Part shown: in pieces, positions 44,390-54,160 of the stretch
How the letters are laid out: each line of letters starts with the position of its first letter
Numbering within the stretch: the first letter of the stretch is position 1
NCBI GenBank assembly: GCA_019636495.1
Contig: JAHBXL010000009.1
Location: 62,001 to 126,000, forward strand
Reading direction: 5' to 3'
Length of the DNA stretch: 64,000 nucleotides
Origin: Phycisphaeraceae bacterium
GTDB lineage: Bacteria; Planctomycetota; Phycisphaerae; Phycisphaerales; UBA1924
Translations under genes and position numbers: made by a program
The notes under the pieces: model-generated
Database searches by the model: none
What the model saw: only the letters and a program-made list of their open reading frames with translations
Told to the model about the DNA's origin: nothing

Positions 44390-45430
44390 TTACACGATCA
44401 GATCGCTTTCTCCGCCGCGGCCGGCGATGATGATCTCGCCCGCATCCTCCAGCCTTCGCACGATGTCGACGATCCGCTGCTGGCACTGCTCGACATCGCT
44501 GACGCGGACCGGGCCCATGTACTGCATGTCTTCCTTGATAAGCGTCGCGGCACGTTCGGACATGTTCTTGAAGATCTTGTTCTGCAGGTCGGGCGAGGCG
44601 GTCTTGAGCGCGAGCGCCAGTTCCTCGTTGTCGATCTCCTTGAGGATTTGCTGGATGCCCTTGTCGTCGACCTTGAGGATGTCCTCGAAGACGAACATCA
44701 GGCGGCGGATCTCTTCGACGAGCTCCGGGTCCTCGGCCTCGAGGCCCTCCATGATCGACTTCTCGGTGGCGCGGTCGGCCAGATTCAGGATCTCGGCCAC
44801 CGTGTTGATGCCGCCGGCCTTCTCCATGCTCTGGGTCAGCATGTTTGCAAGGCGGCTCTCCAGCCCGCGCTCGACTTCCTTGATGACCTCGGGGTTGGTC
44901 TGCTCCATGTTCGCGATGCGCTTGATGACCTCGATCTGCTTCTGCATGGGCAGACCGGAGAGGATCTCCGCCGCCTTGTGGTGCGGGAGGTGGCAGACAA
45001 TCAGCGCGATGGTCTGCGGGTGTTCGTCCTGGATGAAGGTCAGCAGGTTCTCGCTCTCGGCCTTCTGAAGGAACGAGAAGGGCGTCTTCTGCACCTGGGT
45101 CTGGATGTGCTGGAGCACGCGATCGGCCGTCCCCTTGTCGAGGCACTCCTTGAGCAGCGTCTTGGCGTACTCGAGCCCGCCCTCGTTGACAAACTGGTTG
45201 GCGATGGTGAGGTTGTAGAACTCCTCCACCACCGCGGTGCTCAGTTCCGGCGGAACGCGGCCCAGGCTGGCCAGTTCGCGCGTCACTTCCTCGATCGTCT
45301 CGGGCTGCAGTTGCCGCAGCAGGTTGCTCGCCACCGTCGCGTCGAGCGACATGAGCAGCACCGCGGCCTTGGTGATGCCGCCGAGTTCGGCTGGATCGGT
45401 CGGGAGTTTCTCTCCGGGCTTGCGCGGCAT
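44390..45430 (-). CDS. fliG: FliG, flagellar rotor/switch protein
   Basis: This 346-residue protein has the FliG three-domain plan: the N-domain that binds FliF, the middle domain with the EHPQ motif (136-139, QDEHPQTIALIVCHLP) that contacts FliM, and the C-terminal torque domain (EEDPELVEEIRRLMFVFEDI). The charged torque helix appears conserved in order. A usable EHPQ motif implies a FliM partner, although no fliM is in the cluster. It begins 3 nt after fliF and ends beside the inverted-repeat element before fliH. Confidence 0.97.
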   Translation of the reverse strand: MPRKPGEKLPTDPAELGGITKAAVLLMSLDATVASNLLRQLQPETIEEVTRELASLGRVPPELSTAVVEEFYNLTIANQFVNEGGLEYAKTLLKECLDKGTADRVLQHIQTQVQKTPFSFLQKAESENLLTFIQDEHPQTIALIVCHLPHHKAAEILSGLPMQKQIEVIKRIANMEQTNPEVIKEVERGLESRLANMLTQSMEKAGGINTVAEILNLADRATEKSIMEGLEAEDPELVEEIRRLMFVFEDILKVDDKGIQQILKEIDNEELALALKTASPDLQNKIFKNMSERAATLIKEDMQYMGPVRVSDVEQCQQRIVDIVRRLEDAGEIIIAGRGGESDLIV

Positions 45431-45433
45431 CGC

Positions 45434-47173
45434 TCAGTTCTCCGGCGTCAGCCAGCGGTTGAACACACCCACCGCCACCTGCGGGTTGCTCTTGACCAGT
45501 TCCGCCACTTCTTCGAGCATCTTCTGACGCTTGAGTTCATCGCTGTCGATCTCGATGCCCAGCATCGCGGTCTCGCCTTCGTCGGCCTCGCCCACGAGGT
45601 CGCTGTCGGGCTGCAGCGCGGGCGGGATGCCCACCAACTCCTCGGCCGTCGGCATCGGCCCGGCCTTGCCCGCCTTGCGCACCAGCACGAACATCATGCC
45701 GATCGAAAGCACCGCGAGCCCCCCGAGCAGCACCTGCTTGAGCACGCCGCTGGAGGCAAGCGACGACACGCCCTCGAACATGCCGCCCCCGCCGCCGACC
45801 CCCGCCGCGCCGGGGCTGTTTCCGCCGCGAAGCCCATTGGGCCCGACCGATGCCAGCGCGATCGGGATCAGCGACACCACCACCTCGCCGGCTTCCATCG
45901 CCGTGCCCGAAATGTCAGCCGTCTGCACGAGCGGGCCGATCATCTTCTCGATGTCGCGCGCCAGACGTCCCGACCACTCGGTCTCGATCTCCGTCTCGGT
46001 CACTTCCGGCGCCGCGCCGGCGCCGCTGCCCGCGGCCTTGCGCTGCCGCAGCACCTCTGCGACGTAGTCCCGCGGCACGCTCACGCTGACGTTGATCTTG
46101 GTCGGCCGGCCGCGGGGCATCTGCTTGTGCGTCACCTCAATACCGATCTTCGCCTCGCTGCGGACCTTGCTGGTCTCGTCGCTGGTGCTGCCGCCCGACC
46201 CGCCCCCCGCATACTCGATGTCCATCGGCGCGTTGCTGCTCAGCCCCGGCGCAGCGGCACGCGAGCCGCTCGTGCTGGTCGTCGAAGTGGTCTCCTCCTC
46301 CACCGGCACCGTCACGGTGCCCTGCCCCTTGGGCAGGGCCTTCTCGGTGCGGGTCTCGGTGCGTGAACCGTCCACGATCGCATTGACCGACACCACGACT
46401 CCGCCGATGAAGCGCCCCAGGTGCTCGACGATCTTGTCGCGCACGCGCTCCTCGACCACCGCCACCTGCTCCATGTACGCACTTGCCGAGAACTCGTTGG
46501 CCGCGCCCGCGCGGTAACTGCGGCGGTTCACGCCGTCGATGATGTTCACGCTCCGCGGATCCAGACCGGTTGTTGTTCCGGCCACGAGGTCGGCTAGGGC
46601 ATCCACCGTGCCCTGGTCGAGTTTGCTCCCGGCCACCGGGAACACCGTCACCGTCGCCACCGGCTTCTTGGTCGGTGTGCCCAGGCCTGAACTCTCTGGC
46701 GCAGCGATGAACACGTCCGCGCGTTCGATCCCCGGGAAGTTCCGGATCACCTGCCCGAGTTCGTTGCAGACCGCCGTCAGGTAGATCTGGTCCTGTACGC
46801 TCTTGGGGTCGAGCCAACTCTTGCGCTCGATGACGCTGTTGCGGTCGATGATCGCCGCGCCGGGCAGCGCCTGTGCCTTGGCCAGCCGCGCCAACGTCGG
46901 GTACTTCCGCTCCGCCGCGACCAGCACCTTCTTGCTCGCGCTGAACTCGTACGCGATGCCCGCGCTCTCGAGATAGTCCGCGGCCTTGGCCTGGTCGTCG
47001 GGCGATCCGGTGGGGATCAACTCCACCATTCGCTGCCGCCCGGCGTATTGCGACACCAGGAAGAGCGACATCAGCACGATGACGCACAGCGAGCCGACGA
47101 GCAACTTCTGCGTCGGCGTCAACTTGCCGAACTGGCTCCCGATCAACCCGAGGACCCGACGCAACTGGTCCAT
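45434..47173 (-). CDS. fliF: FliF, MS-ring protein
   Basis: This 579-residue protein has two membrane helices (about 22-44 and 475-495) flanking the periplasmic ring-building domain. YELPSGDP-like family blocks are modified, but VFIAAPESSGLG, ATVTVFPVAGSKLDQGTVDALADLV and GLDPRSVNIID follow FliF order. The C-terminal cytoplasmic tail (VAELVKSNPQVAVGVFNRWL) is the FliG-binding helix. A second ATG two codons upstream is possible; GGAGG lies 9 nt before the chosen one. Confidence 0.95.
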   Translation of the reverse strand: MDQLRRVLGLIGSQFGKLTPTQKLLVGSLCVIVLMSLFLVSQYAGRQRMVELIPTGSPDDQAKAADYLESAGIAYEFSASKKVLVAAERKYPTLARLAKAQALPGAAIIDRNSVIERKSWLDPKSVQDQIYLTAVCNELGQVIRNFPGIERADVFIAAPESSGLGTPTKKPVATVTVFPVAGSKLDQGTVDALADLVAGTTTGLDPRSVNIIDGVNRRSYRAGAANEFSASAYMEQVAVVEERVRDKIVEHLGRFIGGVVVSVNAIVDGSRTETRTEKALPKGQGTVTVPVEEETTSTTSTSGSRAAAPGLSSNAPMDIEYAGGGSGGSTSDETSKVRSEAKIGIEVTHKQMPRGRPTKINVSVSVPRDYVAEVLRQRKAAGSGAGAAPEVTETEIETEWSGRLARDIEKMIGPLVQTADISGTAMEAGEVVVSLIPIALASVGPNGLRGGNSPGAAGVGGGGGMFEGVSSLASSGVLKQVLLGGLAVLSIGMMFVLVRKAGKAGPMPTAEELVGIPPALQPDSDLVGEADEGETAMLGIEIDSDELKRQKMLEEVAELVKSNPQVAVGVFNRWLTPEN

Positions 47174-47218
47174 TGCCATTGGCCTCCGGCCGTTCCCCGC
47201 CCGCACACCATCTGATTC

Positions 47219-47239
47219 CCGCGGCGTTCCACGCCGCGG
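47219..47239. other. Strong hairpin in the fliE-fliF gap
   Basis: CCGCGGCGT, loop TCC, ACGCCGCGG: a perfect 9-bp stem 46 nt upstream of the fliF start. The 231-nt gap also contains GAGAGACCGC twice near 47374-47398. No gene is visible. There is no T-run, so an mRNA-processing or translation-control role is more likely than termination. Confidence 0.55.
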
Positions 47240-47404
47240 ATCCCACCGTCAATGCCACATCGGCCCGGTCCCGCGACCGGCTCGACGGCGAGGCTCCCTT
47301 CTTTCGGACCGCGCGACGCTTGCGCTGTACACGCAGGAATGAAGCGCACGAACTGCGCGGGAGGAGAGAGACCGCGGTCACGGAGAGACCGCTCCACGCG
47401 GCCA

Positions 47405-47731
47405 TCACACGCGGATCTGCTTGATTTCTTCGTACGCCTGGCTCAGTTTGTTGCGCACCGAGACCAGCATCCGGAACGCCGTGTCGGCCTTCTGGGTCGC
47501 CAAAAGCACGCCTTCGACATCGTTCCGCTTGCCCGTCTGGAGGTCCTCGATCGCGTTGGACGCCTCGGCCTGCAACTTGTTGACCTGCCGGATGTTCTCG
47601 AGCAGCACGTCCTTGAACGATGGGGCATTCGGGTCGGAGGGCGTGCCCCCCGCCGGCGCGCGTTGGCGGCCCGCGTTGTGCACGCCGCCAAGCCCGCCGC
47701 TCTGGCCGATCAGTCCAAGTGGGTCCGTCAT
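47405..47731 (-). CDS. fliE: FliE, MS ring-rod junction protein
   Basis: This 108-residue protein has a disordered, glycine-rich N-terminus and the FliE core SFKDVLLENIRQVNKLQAEA, then VEGVLLATQKADTAFRMLVSVRNKLSQAYEEI at the C-terminus, which matches the family. GGAGG with 8-nt spacing supports the start. It is in the standard flgB-flgC-fliE order, and exported by the type III system. Confidence 0.95.
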   Translation of the reverse strand: MTDPLGLIGQSGGLGGVHNAGRQRAPAGGTPSDPNAPSFKDVLLENIRQVNKLQAEASNAIEDLQTGKRNDVEGVLLATQKADTAFRMLVSVRNKLSQAYEEIKQIRV

Positions 47732-47778
47732 GCTTCCATCCTCCGGAAACGTCTGCGGAGCATCGACCGTTCAGTTCA

Positions 47779-48192
47779 TTACGCGATCAACCGCAACGCC
47801 TGTGCCAGCATCGCCTTGGTAGCCTCCGCCGCGGCGAGGTTCGCCTCATAGGCCCGCATCGCGTCGTAGGCGTTGAGTTGCTCGAACACAGGGTTGATGT
47901 TCGGGTACTTGACGTATCCGCGCTCGTCGGCCAGCGGGTTCTCCGGCTGGTGCCGCTCCTGGAACGTGCGGTCCTGCCCGATCGCCGCGACGTGCACACC
48001 CATCTGGCGGCCCGCGACGGACCTCGCCGCGGGATCACCGGGGGCGAAGTACACCTCGCGGCGTGCATAGGGGATGTTCCGCCCCAGCGCGTCCGTGAAG
48101 GTCGCCGCGTTGGCGATGTTGGCGGTGTACGCCTCCAGCCGAACCCGCTGGGCAATCAGGCCGCTGGTCGAGATGTCGAGCGATCCGTACAT
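47779..48192 (-). CDS. flgC: FlgC, proximal rod protein
   Basis: This 137-residue protein starts MYGSLDISTSGLIAQRVRLE and continues with YTANIANAATF, matching rod-protein N-termini. PNINPVFEQLNAYDAMRAYEANLAA at the C-terminus is the FlgC signature. It is the usual size and lies 36 nt after flgB. Confidence 0.96.
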   Translation of the reverse strand: MYGSLDISTSGLIAQRVRLEAYTANIANAATFTDALGRNIPYARREVYFAPGDPAARSVAGRQMGVHVAAIGQDRTFQERHQPENPLADERGYVKYPNINPVFEQLNAYDAMRAYEANLAAAEATKAMLAQALRLIA

Positions 48193-48228
48193 GGGTCAGC
48201 AAGATCCCGGAAAAGGCATCAGTTGGCA

Positions 48229-48669
48229 TCAGACACGCTCGGCGATGGCGGCGCGGAGCGTTTCATGCCTCGATCGGAGCAAATCCGAGGCCACCCGGAA
48301 CACCGCCAGGTTCTCCGCCTGATCCGCCATGAGTTGCTCGATGTTGCGGTTGTTGCGGTCGTGGAAGAGAACATTGCGCGACACGCCGCGGGTGCCCGGG
48401 CGGAGCGTCAGCGAGCCATCCTCGAGTTGCTCGACCTGGCCGGAGTTCTGGATCCGCAGGGGACCGGTTCGACCCTTGTTGCGCCACTCTTCGATCGCCC
48501 GGCGGAGTTGGGCCTGGAACTCGGTCGGCGAGACATCCTGCTGCTGGAAGTTGGGCGTGGAGATGTTGGCGATGTTGTGGGCGATCAGCCGCTGTCGGCC
48601 GGCGGAGAACCGGACCATCGCCTCGAGTGCGGGCGTCGCGCCGTCGTGGAGGAGGTCTGAGATCAGCAT
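48229..48669 (-). CDS. flgB: FlgB, proximal rod protein
   Basis: This 146-residue protein has the FlgB-like block RLIAHNIANISTPNFQQQDV at about residues 27-46 and a C-terminal helix with ENLAVFRVASDLLRSRHETL. The ATG at 48669 gives a 27-residue helix before the block, and GGAG precedes it. It begins 35 nt after the end of the sigma-54 activator gene, so regulator and rod genes may share a transcript. Confidence 0.94.
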   Translation of the reverse strand: MLISDLLHDGATPALEAMVRFSAGRQRLIAHNIANISTPNFQQQDVSPTEFQAQLRRAIEEWRNKGRTGPLRIQNSGQVEQLEDGSLTLRPGTRGVSRNVLFHDRNNRNIEQLMADQAENLAVFRVASDLLRSRHETLRAAIAERV

Positions 48670-48704
48670 GGCCGGCTCCCGGAACCGCAAACCGCCTGCC
48701 AGCG

Positions 48705-50165
48705 TCAGAGAGTCTGCTCGACCAGTTGCTGCTGCTTCCACTTCTTGAGTTTGAGCCCCAGCGTTCGCACTCCGATGCCGAGCGACTGGGCCGTCCGCTG
48801 CCGATGACCGTTGAACTTCGTCAGCGTGCGCACGATCGCATCCCGCTCGATATCCTCGAGTTGGCGGCCGTCAAACGGGATGAACCCCGGCTCGGGCGCA
48901 CTCGCGGCCGACAGCGGCCCGTGCTGGGCCTTGTGCTCCACCGTTGGCACGGCGACCGCCTCGCCGGTGAGGAGCCAGGGCTCGATGAGCGTGCGCTCGA
49001 TGACCTCACTCTTGCACAACACGGCGGCGCGTTCGCACACGTTCTGCACCTCGCGCACGTTCCCGGGCCAGGCGTACGCGCGGAGCACCGACATCGCCTC
49101 GTCGCTCATCCGGCGTGCCGGCTTGCCCTCGCGCTCGGCCGTCAGCGAGAGGAAGTGGTTCACCAGCGCGGGCACGTCCTCCAGCCTGTCGCGCAGCGGC
49201 GGCAGGTGCACGGGCAGCACGTTGAGCCGGAAGAACAGGTCCTGGCGGAACTCGCCGCGTGCCACCGACCTCGGCAGATCGCGGTTGCTGGTCGCGACCA
49301 CGCGGACATCGACGCCGATCGTCATGCTCGAGCCGACGCGCTCGAACGCACGCTCCTGCAACACGCGGAGCAACTTGGCCTGGACCTTTGGCGAAACTTC
49401 CGAGATTTCGTCGAGCAACAGTGTGCCGCGGTCGGCCAGTTCGAACCGGCCCTTGCGCAGCCGCTCGGCCCCGGTGAAAGAGCCGCGCTCGTGCCCGAAC
49501 AGTTCGCTCTCCAGCAGCGACTCGGAGAGCGCGGCACAGTTGACAGCCAGGAACGGCTCGCCCGCGCGCGGGCTCAACTCGTGCACCGCCCGCGCCACGA
49601 CCTCCTTGCCCGTGCCCGACTCGCCGAAGATCAGCACCGTTCCGTGCGACTCGGCCACCGCGAGCACCTGCTGGCGCACGCGGCGCATCGCGGGCGATTC
49701 GCCGACCAGCCGTTCCAGCCCGCGCGGACCGGGGCCCTGGCCCGACGCGGCGGGGCGCGCCCCCTCGGCCGTCGTGCGGAACACCGCGTTCTCTCGCGCC
49801 ATCCGCGCGTGATCGATCGCCCGCTTCACCGCGACGATCAGTTCGTCGCCCTCGAACGGCTTGGTGATGTAGTCGAACGCGCCGGCCTTGATCGCATCGA
49901 CCGCGGTATCCACCGCGCCGTACGCGGTCATCACCACGATCGGCAGCAGGTCGTCGATGTCGCGGGCCCGCTGCACCAGTTCGATGCCGGTCATCCCCGG
50001 CATGCGCAAGTCGGTCACCACCGCGTCGGGCCGACGCCGCGCGATCGTCTCCAGCGCGCCCGGGCCATCGGGCGCGCTCAGCACCTCGTACCCGGCGCGC
50101 TGCAGCGTCGCCCCCACGCTATCACGCAGCATTTCCTTGTCGTCCACGACCAGAACGGTGTTCAT
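48705..50165 (-). CDS. Sigma-54-dependent response regulator (NtrC/FlgR-like)
   Basis: This 486-residue protein has a receiver domain (phosphoacceptor Asp52 in [11 protein letters not shown]) and an AAA+ domain with Walker A GESGTGKE (181-188). The sigma-54 contact loop is GSFTGA (228-233) rather than the usual GAFTGA. A FIS-type DNA-binding helix is at the C-terminus ([24 protein letters not shown]). It should activate sigma-54 promoters of flagellar genes when phosphorylated by the adjacent kinase, like FlgR or FlrC. It overlaps the kinase gene by four bases (ATGA). Confidence 0.95.
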   Translation of the reverse strand: MNTVLVVDDKEMLRDSVGATLQRAGYEVLSAPDGPGALETIARRRPDAVVTDLRMPGMTGIELVQRARDIDDLLPIVVMTAYGAVDTAVDAIKAGAFDYITKPFEGDELIVAVKRAIDHARMARENAVFRTTAEGARPAASGQGPGPRGLERLVGESPAMRRVRQQVLAVAESHGTVLIFGESGTGKEVVARAVHELSPRAGEPFLAVNCAALSESLLESELFGHERGSFTGAERLRKGRFELADRGTLLLDEISEVSPKVQAKLLRVLQERAFERVGSSMTIGVDVRVVATSNRDLPRSVARGEFRQDLFFRLNVLPVHLPPLRDRLEDVPALVNHFLSLTAEREGKPARRMSDEAMSVLRAYAWPGNVREVQNVCERAAVLCKSEVIERTLIEPWLLTGEAVAVPTVEHKAQHGPLSAASAPEPGFIPFDGRQLEDIERDAIVRTLTKFNGHRQRTAQSLGIGVRTLGLKLKKWKQQQLVEQTL

Positions 50166-51157
50166 GAGGCTTTCTCCCGTACACGATCACGCTGCGCCGA
50201 CTCGGCCCCCACGCGCACCAGCACGCGCGGCCATTCGGCTCTCCTCTTCTCATCTGGATTCACCCCCGCCGTCCCGCACACCCCCGCCCGCCGCGGCAGT
50301 GAAAGGTCCACCTCCGCCCCGCCGCGCTCGCCGTTCCGCACGCGGATGCTCCCGCCGTGCGCATCGACGATGCGGTGCACGATCGCCAGGCCCAGCCCCG
50401 TGCCCGTCGCACGCGTCGTGAAGAACGGGTTGAAGATCCGCTCCATCGCCTCCGGCGGGATGCCCGGCCCCGTATCACGCACCGACAGCACCAACGACTC
50501 GCCGTCGGCGGCGGCCTCCGCCGCGAGCGTGAGCACGTGCCCGCCGCGGGGGCGTGCTTCGTCCGCTCGCATCGCCTGCACCGCGTTGCGCACGATGTTG
50601 ACCAGTGCACGGTGCAGCAACTGCTCGTCGCACTCGATCACCGTGCGCTCGTCGGCACGCAGATCGACCCGCACAGGCACGGCCGCGCCGCCCCGATCCT
50701 CGGCGAGCACTTCTTCGGCCGCGCCTTCGAGGAGCGCCCGCGCCGAAGCCGGCGCCGCCCGCACCCGCATCTCCCGCGCGAAGTTCAGCACGTCGCCCAC
50801 CACCGCGTCGAGCCCGCGCACCGCCGCGCCGATCTTCTCCGCCACCGCACGCTCGGCCGGACGGTCGGCAAGGTCCTGCACCAGCATCCGCGCGTACAGC
50901 CGGATCCCGCCCAGGGGGTTGCGCACTTCGTGAGCGATCCCCGCGGCCATCTCGCCCAGCGCGGCCAGACGCCGCGACCGCTCCAACTGCTCGTTGGCCT
51001 CGCGCAGTTCGCCCTGCAGGCGTGCCACCTCGGCGCGCAGCGCCTCGTGCGCGCCGTGCAGCCGCGAGGTCGCCTCGTTGAACGCGGCGAGCAGTTCGCC
51101 AAGGTCCTCCTGCCGGAGGTCGGCCGCGGCCGGGGATGAAATCGCGGGGTGCGCCAT
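50162..51157 (-). CDS. Cytosolic sensor histidine kinase (FlgS-like)
   Basis: This 331-residue kinase has no membrane helix. A coiled-coil region (about 25-62) precedes the HisKA domain with His76 in AGIAHEVRNPLGGIRLYA. The HATPase domain follows with ALVNIVRNAVQAM, SVRDTGPGIP and TGLGLAIVHRIVDAHGG. The lack of any sensor domain resembles FlgS and FlrB kinases that sense flagellar assembly state inside the cell. Its four-base overlap with the regulator gene shows they form one pair. Confidence 0.94.
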   Translation of the reverse strand: MAHPAISSPAAADLRQEDLGELLAAFNEATSRLHGAHEALRAEVARLQGELREANEQLERSRRLAALGEMAAGIAHEVRNPLGGIRLYARMLVQDLADRPAERAVAEKIGAAVRGLDAVVGDVLNFAREMRVRAAPASARALLEGAAEEVLAEDRGGAAVPVRVDLRADERTVIECDEQLLHRALVNIVRNAVQAMRADEARPRGGHVLTLAAEAAADGESLVLSVRDTGPGIPPEAMERIFNPFFTTRATGTGLGLAIVHRIVDAHGGSIRVRNGERGGAEVDLSLPRRAGVCGTAGVNPDEKRRAEWPRVLVRVGAESAQRDRVREKAS

Positions 51158-51162
51158 ACCGT

Positions 51163-51642
51163 TCAGCCCTCGCGGTCCTGGAAGCGTGCCCCGCCACCAT
51201 CGGGCCCGCGTGGCGTGCCATACGCGGCGACCGCGCCGCGGGCGCGGGCCAGCCCGCTCAACTCCCCGGCGATGCCCGTGCGCCGCCGCTCCATCGCGTC
51301 GCGGTCCTGTTCGTCGCGTGCCCGCACGCGCTCCACGGTCTGCGCGATCTCGTCCACCCGTGCCCGCACGCGCTCGCGCTCAATCGCGGGCAGCGCTGCC
51401 ATCAGTTGTTCGCGCCGATCGCGCAGCGGCGCGAGTTCGGCGTTCAGCACCACGATGCGGTCGATGATGCGTTGCCGGCGGCCCAGCACTTCGAGCACGC
51501 CGTCGGTGTCGCCGCCCTCGACCATCGCCGACTGCGCGATGCTCAGCCCGTCGAGTTCGACGCACAGCGCGTGCTCCTCTTCGATGATGCCGGCCAGGCG
51601 CCGCGCGCCCGAGTCGGTCGTTGGTTTGAGTCCCGCGTCCAT
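51163..51642 (-). CDS. flgN: FlgN-like export chaperone
   Basis: The 159-residue product is mostly two long helices, with LAGIIEEEHALCVELDGLSI near the N-terminus, resembling FlgN/FliT-type chaperones that carry hook-associated proteins to the export gate. The assignment is by pattern and location and is not certain; no flgK or flgL is in the window. It starts after GAGG and is 5 nt from the kinase gene. Confidence 0.7.
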   Translation of the reverse strand: MDAGLKPTTDSGARRLAGIIEEEHALCVELDGLSIAQSAMVEGGDTDGVLEVLGRRQRIIDRIVVLNAELAPLRDRREQLMAALPAIERERVRARVDEIAQTVERVRARDEQDRDAMERRRTGIAGELSGLARARGAVAAYGTPRGPDGGGARFQDREG

Positions 51643-51658
51643 GCGAACCTCCTCGCGC

Positions 51659-54106
51659 TCAGGGCTCGGCCCGTGCCGACTGCTCCAGCAGCGTGCGCGA
51701 ATCCAGCCACCGCTCCCAGTGTTTCTTCTCCATCGGCATGTCGGGCCGCTGCCACACCTCGTCAGGAAATCGCGCCAGGTGCTGCCGGGCGCGCTCGTTG
51801 GCGGTGCGGGCCTGGGTCCACCGACCCTGCCGAACGTACGCGTTCACGATCTGCACCATCGCCACCAGCGAGGAGGGGTCCTCGGCGTAGGCCAGCCGGG
51901 CCGCGTCGTACGCCGCGATCGCCGTCTCGTCATCGCCAAGGTCGAACGCGCAGTCGCCGATCGCGAAATACGCGTTCCGCAGGCACACACGCTCCAACTC
52001 CGTCAGCCGTCGCTCCGTGACCGATTCCAGTTCCGAACGCACCCGCTCGTACAGCGCCGCGGCATTGCGGAGCCGGTCGGCCCGCTCCTGCTCGAGCGTT
52101 TCGCGAGTCGCCTGCGGCAACCCTTGACGGAGCGTCTGCGCGATCTGCGCCGCCGAGAGCCGGTTCGCATCCGCGAGTTTGTAGCGGAGAATCGGCGCCC
52201 GCGAATCGTCGGGGAACCTCGATAACGCCTCTTCAAGCCGCGCGATCGCCTCCGCATGCCGTCCGGTCGAGTAGTACACCCCCGCCAGTTCGATCAGCGC
52301 TTCGCGGAATGCCGACGCGTCAGGCCCGACCACACTGCCGTCCACCGTCGAAATCAGCAGCCGCTCGGCCTCGGCGTCGTTTGACGGATCGCCATCGGCC
52401 AGCAGGCACCGCGCCAGCGGCACCCGTGCCCGGTCCGACACCGCGCCCGAGGCCGCCATCGCTTCGCGGAACAACGCCGCGGCGGTTGTGTAGTCACGCT
52501 CGACCTGGAACACCTGCGCAAGCCTGTAGCGGGCCTTGGGCCTTCGGGCATCGTCGTCGGGCGCGCCATCGGCATACAGCGCGAACTCGCGCTTGGCTTC
52601 CTCCATGTCGCCGGCAAGGTCGAACGAATCCGCCGCGAGCCAGCGCGAATCGAGATACCTGGAGGTGTCCTCGGCCGAGACGCGCTCGGCGTGGCGACGG
52701 AACCACTCGCCCGCGGCGAGCAGGTGCCGCTTGAGTTCGCTCCGCGTCGCGGGGTCGAGCCGATCGACCGCGCCGGACACGTGGCCTTCGGCGGCGCCGA
52801 GCACCGCATCGGCCGAGGCGCGGTGCGTCTGCGCCAGCGCGAGCAGCAGCGCCGAGGGGATCTTTGAATCGTCAAAGAGACTCGCCGCGAGTTCGCCGTA
52901 GCGCAGGCTTGTCGGATAGTCGGCCGAAAGGAAGCGGCCGGTCTGACGCTCGAACAAACTCGCGTACACGCGTTCTGCCGAGAGGCCGCGCGGCAGCACA
53001 GCCCCGGGCCGGCGCACCGCCTCGACCAGTTCCGCGTACCGCTCGCACGCCGCGCCGTGGTCGCCACCGGCCGAATCGATCTCGGCCAGTTCCAGCACCG
53101 CGGGCAGGTACGACGGCGAGGTCGAGTACTCGTTGACCACGACGGCGAACCGGTCCGCCGCGCGGGCCGTCTGCTCGGCGTCGGTTCCCGCGCCGGCCTT
53201 GAGCAACCGGCCCAGCATCAGCGCCGCCTCGGCTCGCAGCGCACTGTGCTCGTCGAGAAGGCCGTCGGCCATTTCCAGTTGCCGCGCCGATGCCGGCTCG
53301 TTGCCCGCGGCCATGTACGCCTCACCGAGACGCAGGTGCAGTTCGCCCAGCGATGACGGCGGCACATCGCGCAGCCGCTGCATGTCGCGCAGGAGTTTGG
53401 TGATCGCCTCTTCGGCGCGTCCCGCGGCGATGAGCATCTCCGCCTGGCGGGCCAGCACCCACGCACGCTCCGGCGGGCCGATCGACGGCTCGACCGCGAG
53501 CGCGCCCAGCAGTTCCAGCGTCTGCGACTCGCGCCCCGCCCCGTCGCGGAGGCACGCCTCGATGACCAGCCGCGTCAGCCGCACGCGGCGCGATGCATCA
53601 TCGCGCGGCAGCGTGTTCATCCGGCGCACCGCATCGTCGATCCGCCCGACGGCGACCAGCGACTCCACCAGCCGCGACACATCGCCCGGCTCGAGCACCA
53701 GGCCGAGTTTCTCTGCCGCGACGAAGTCCTCGACAACAACACGGTGGTTCTCCGCCCGATCGGCTCCGGGGAGCAGGATCGCGCCGGCGAAGGCGCGGGC
53801 CCTCGCGATGCGGAACCTCGCGCGGTGCTCATCGGTCGCGCCCGCGGAATCCACAAAGCCGCGGACGCGGTCGTTGAGCACCGCGACCGCTTTCTCCCAC
53901 TCATGCGCTGCCACCAGTACTTCCGCTTCCTTGAGCGGGATGGTCGGGTCCACCTTCGGCCTGGACTTCATGGCCGTGACGACGCCGGCCGTCAGCAGCG
54001 CGATCGACACGAACAGCAGCGGGATCGGCCACCCGGCGCGCAGCGAAGCCTTCAGTCCCGCGGGCTGCGCGGCTTCGGACTGTGGAATTGGCTCGCCGTT
54101 CGACAC
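51659..54106 (-). CDS. Membrane-anchored TPR-repeat protein, first gene of the flagellar cluster
   Basis: The 815-residue protein has one membrane helix at about 28-47 (GWPIPLLFVSIALLTAGVV), then a helical TPR solenoid to the end with many repeats (for example ALIELAGVYYSTGRHAEAIARL and AALVMVQIVNAYVRQGRW-like units). It is probably periplasmic and works as a scaffold. I cannot assign a flagellar role from sequence alone. The start is GTG with GGAG 7 nt before it. A hairpin and a weak sigma-28-like -10 (CCCGATAA, 54152-54159) are just upstream. Confidence 0.75.
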   Translation of the reverse strand: MSNGEPIPQSEAAQPAGLKASLRAGWPIPLLFVSIALLTAGVVTAMKSRPKVDPTIPLKEAEVLVAAHEWEKAVAVLNDRVRGFVDSAGATDEHRARFRIARARAFAGAILLPGADRAENHRVVVEDFVAAEKLGLVLEPGDVSRLVESLVAVGRIDDAVRRMNTLPRDDASRRVRLTRLVIEACLRDGAGRESQTLELLGALAVEPSIGPPERAWVLARQAEMLIAAGRAEEAITKLLRDMQRLRDVPPSSLGELHLRLGEAYMAAGNEPASARQLEMADGLLDEHSALRAEAALMLGRLLKAGAGTDAEQTARAADRFAVVVNEYSTSPSYLPAVLELAEIDSAGGDHGAACERYAELVEAVRRPGAVLPRGLSAERVYASLFERQTGRFLSADYPTSLRYGELAASLFDDSKIPSALLLALAQTHRASADAVLGAAEGHVSGAVDRLDPATRSELKRHLLAAGEWFRRHAERVSAEDTSRYLDSRWLAADSFDLAGDMEEAKREFALYADGAPDDDARRPKARYRLAQVFQVERDYTTAAALFREAMAASGAVSDRARVPLARCLLADGDPSNDAEAERLLISTVDGSVVGPDASAFREALIELAGVYYSTGRHAEAIARLEEALSRFPDDSRAPILRYKLADANRLSAAQIAQTLRQGLPQATRETLEQERADRLRNAAALYERVRSELESVTERRLTELERVCLRNAYFAIGDCAFDLGDDETAIAAYDAARLAYAEDPSSLVAMVQIVNAYVRQGRWTQARTANERARQHLARFPDEVWQRPDMPMEKKHWERWLDSRTLLEQSARAEP

Positions 54107-54134
54107 GTACGGACTCCGTGCGCAGGCAGAAACT

Positions 54135-54160
54135 GCCCGATGCGCTGCGTCTTATCGGGC
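54135..54160. other. Hairpin in the leader of the TPR gene
   Basis: GCCCGAT and ATCGGGC form a 7-bp stem with a 12-nt loop in the 129-nt gap between the RDD gene and the TPR gene. It overlaps the CCCGATAA motif on the minus strand. It could be the terminator of the RDD gene or part of the promoter region; no T-run is present. Confidence 0.4.
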
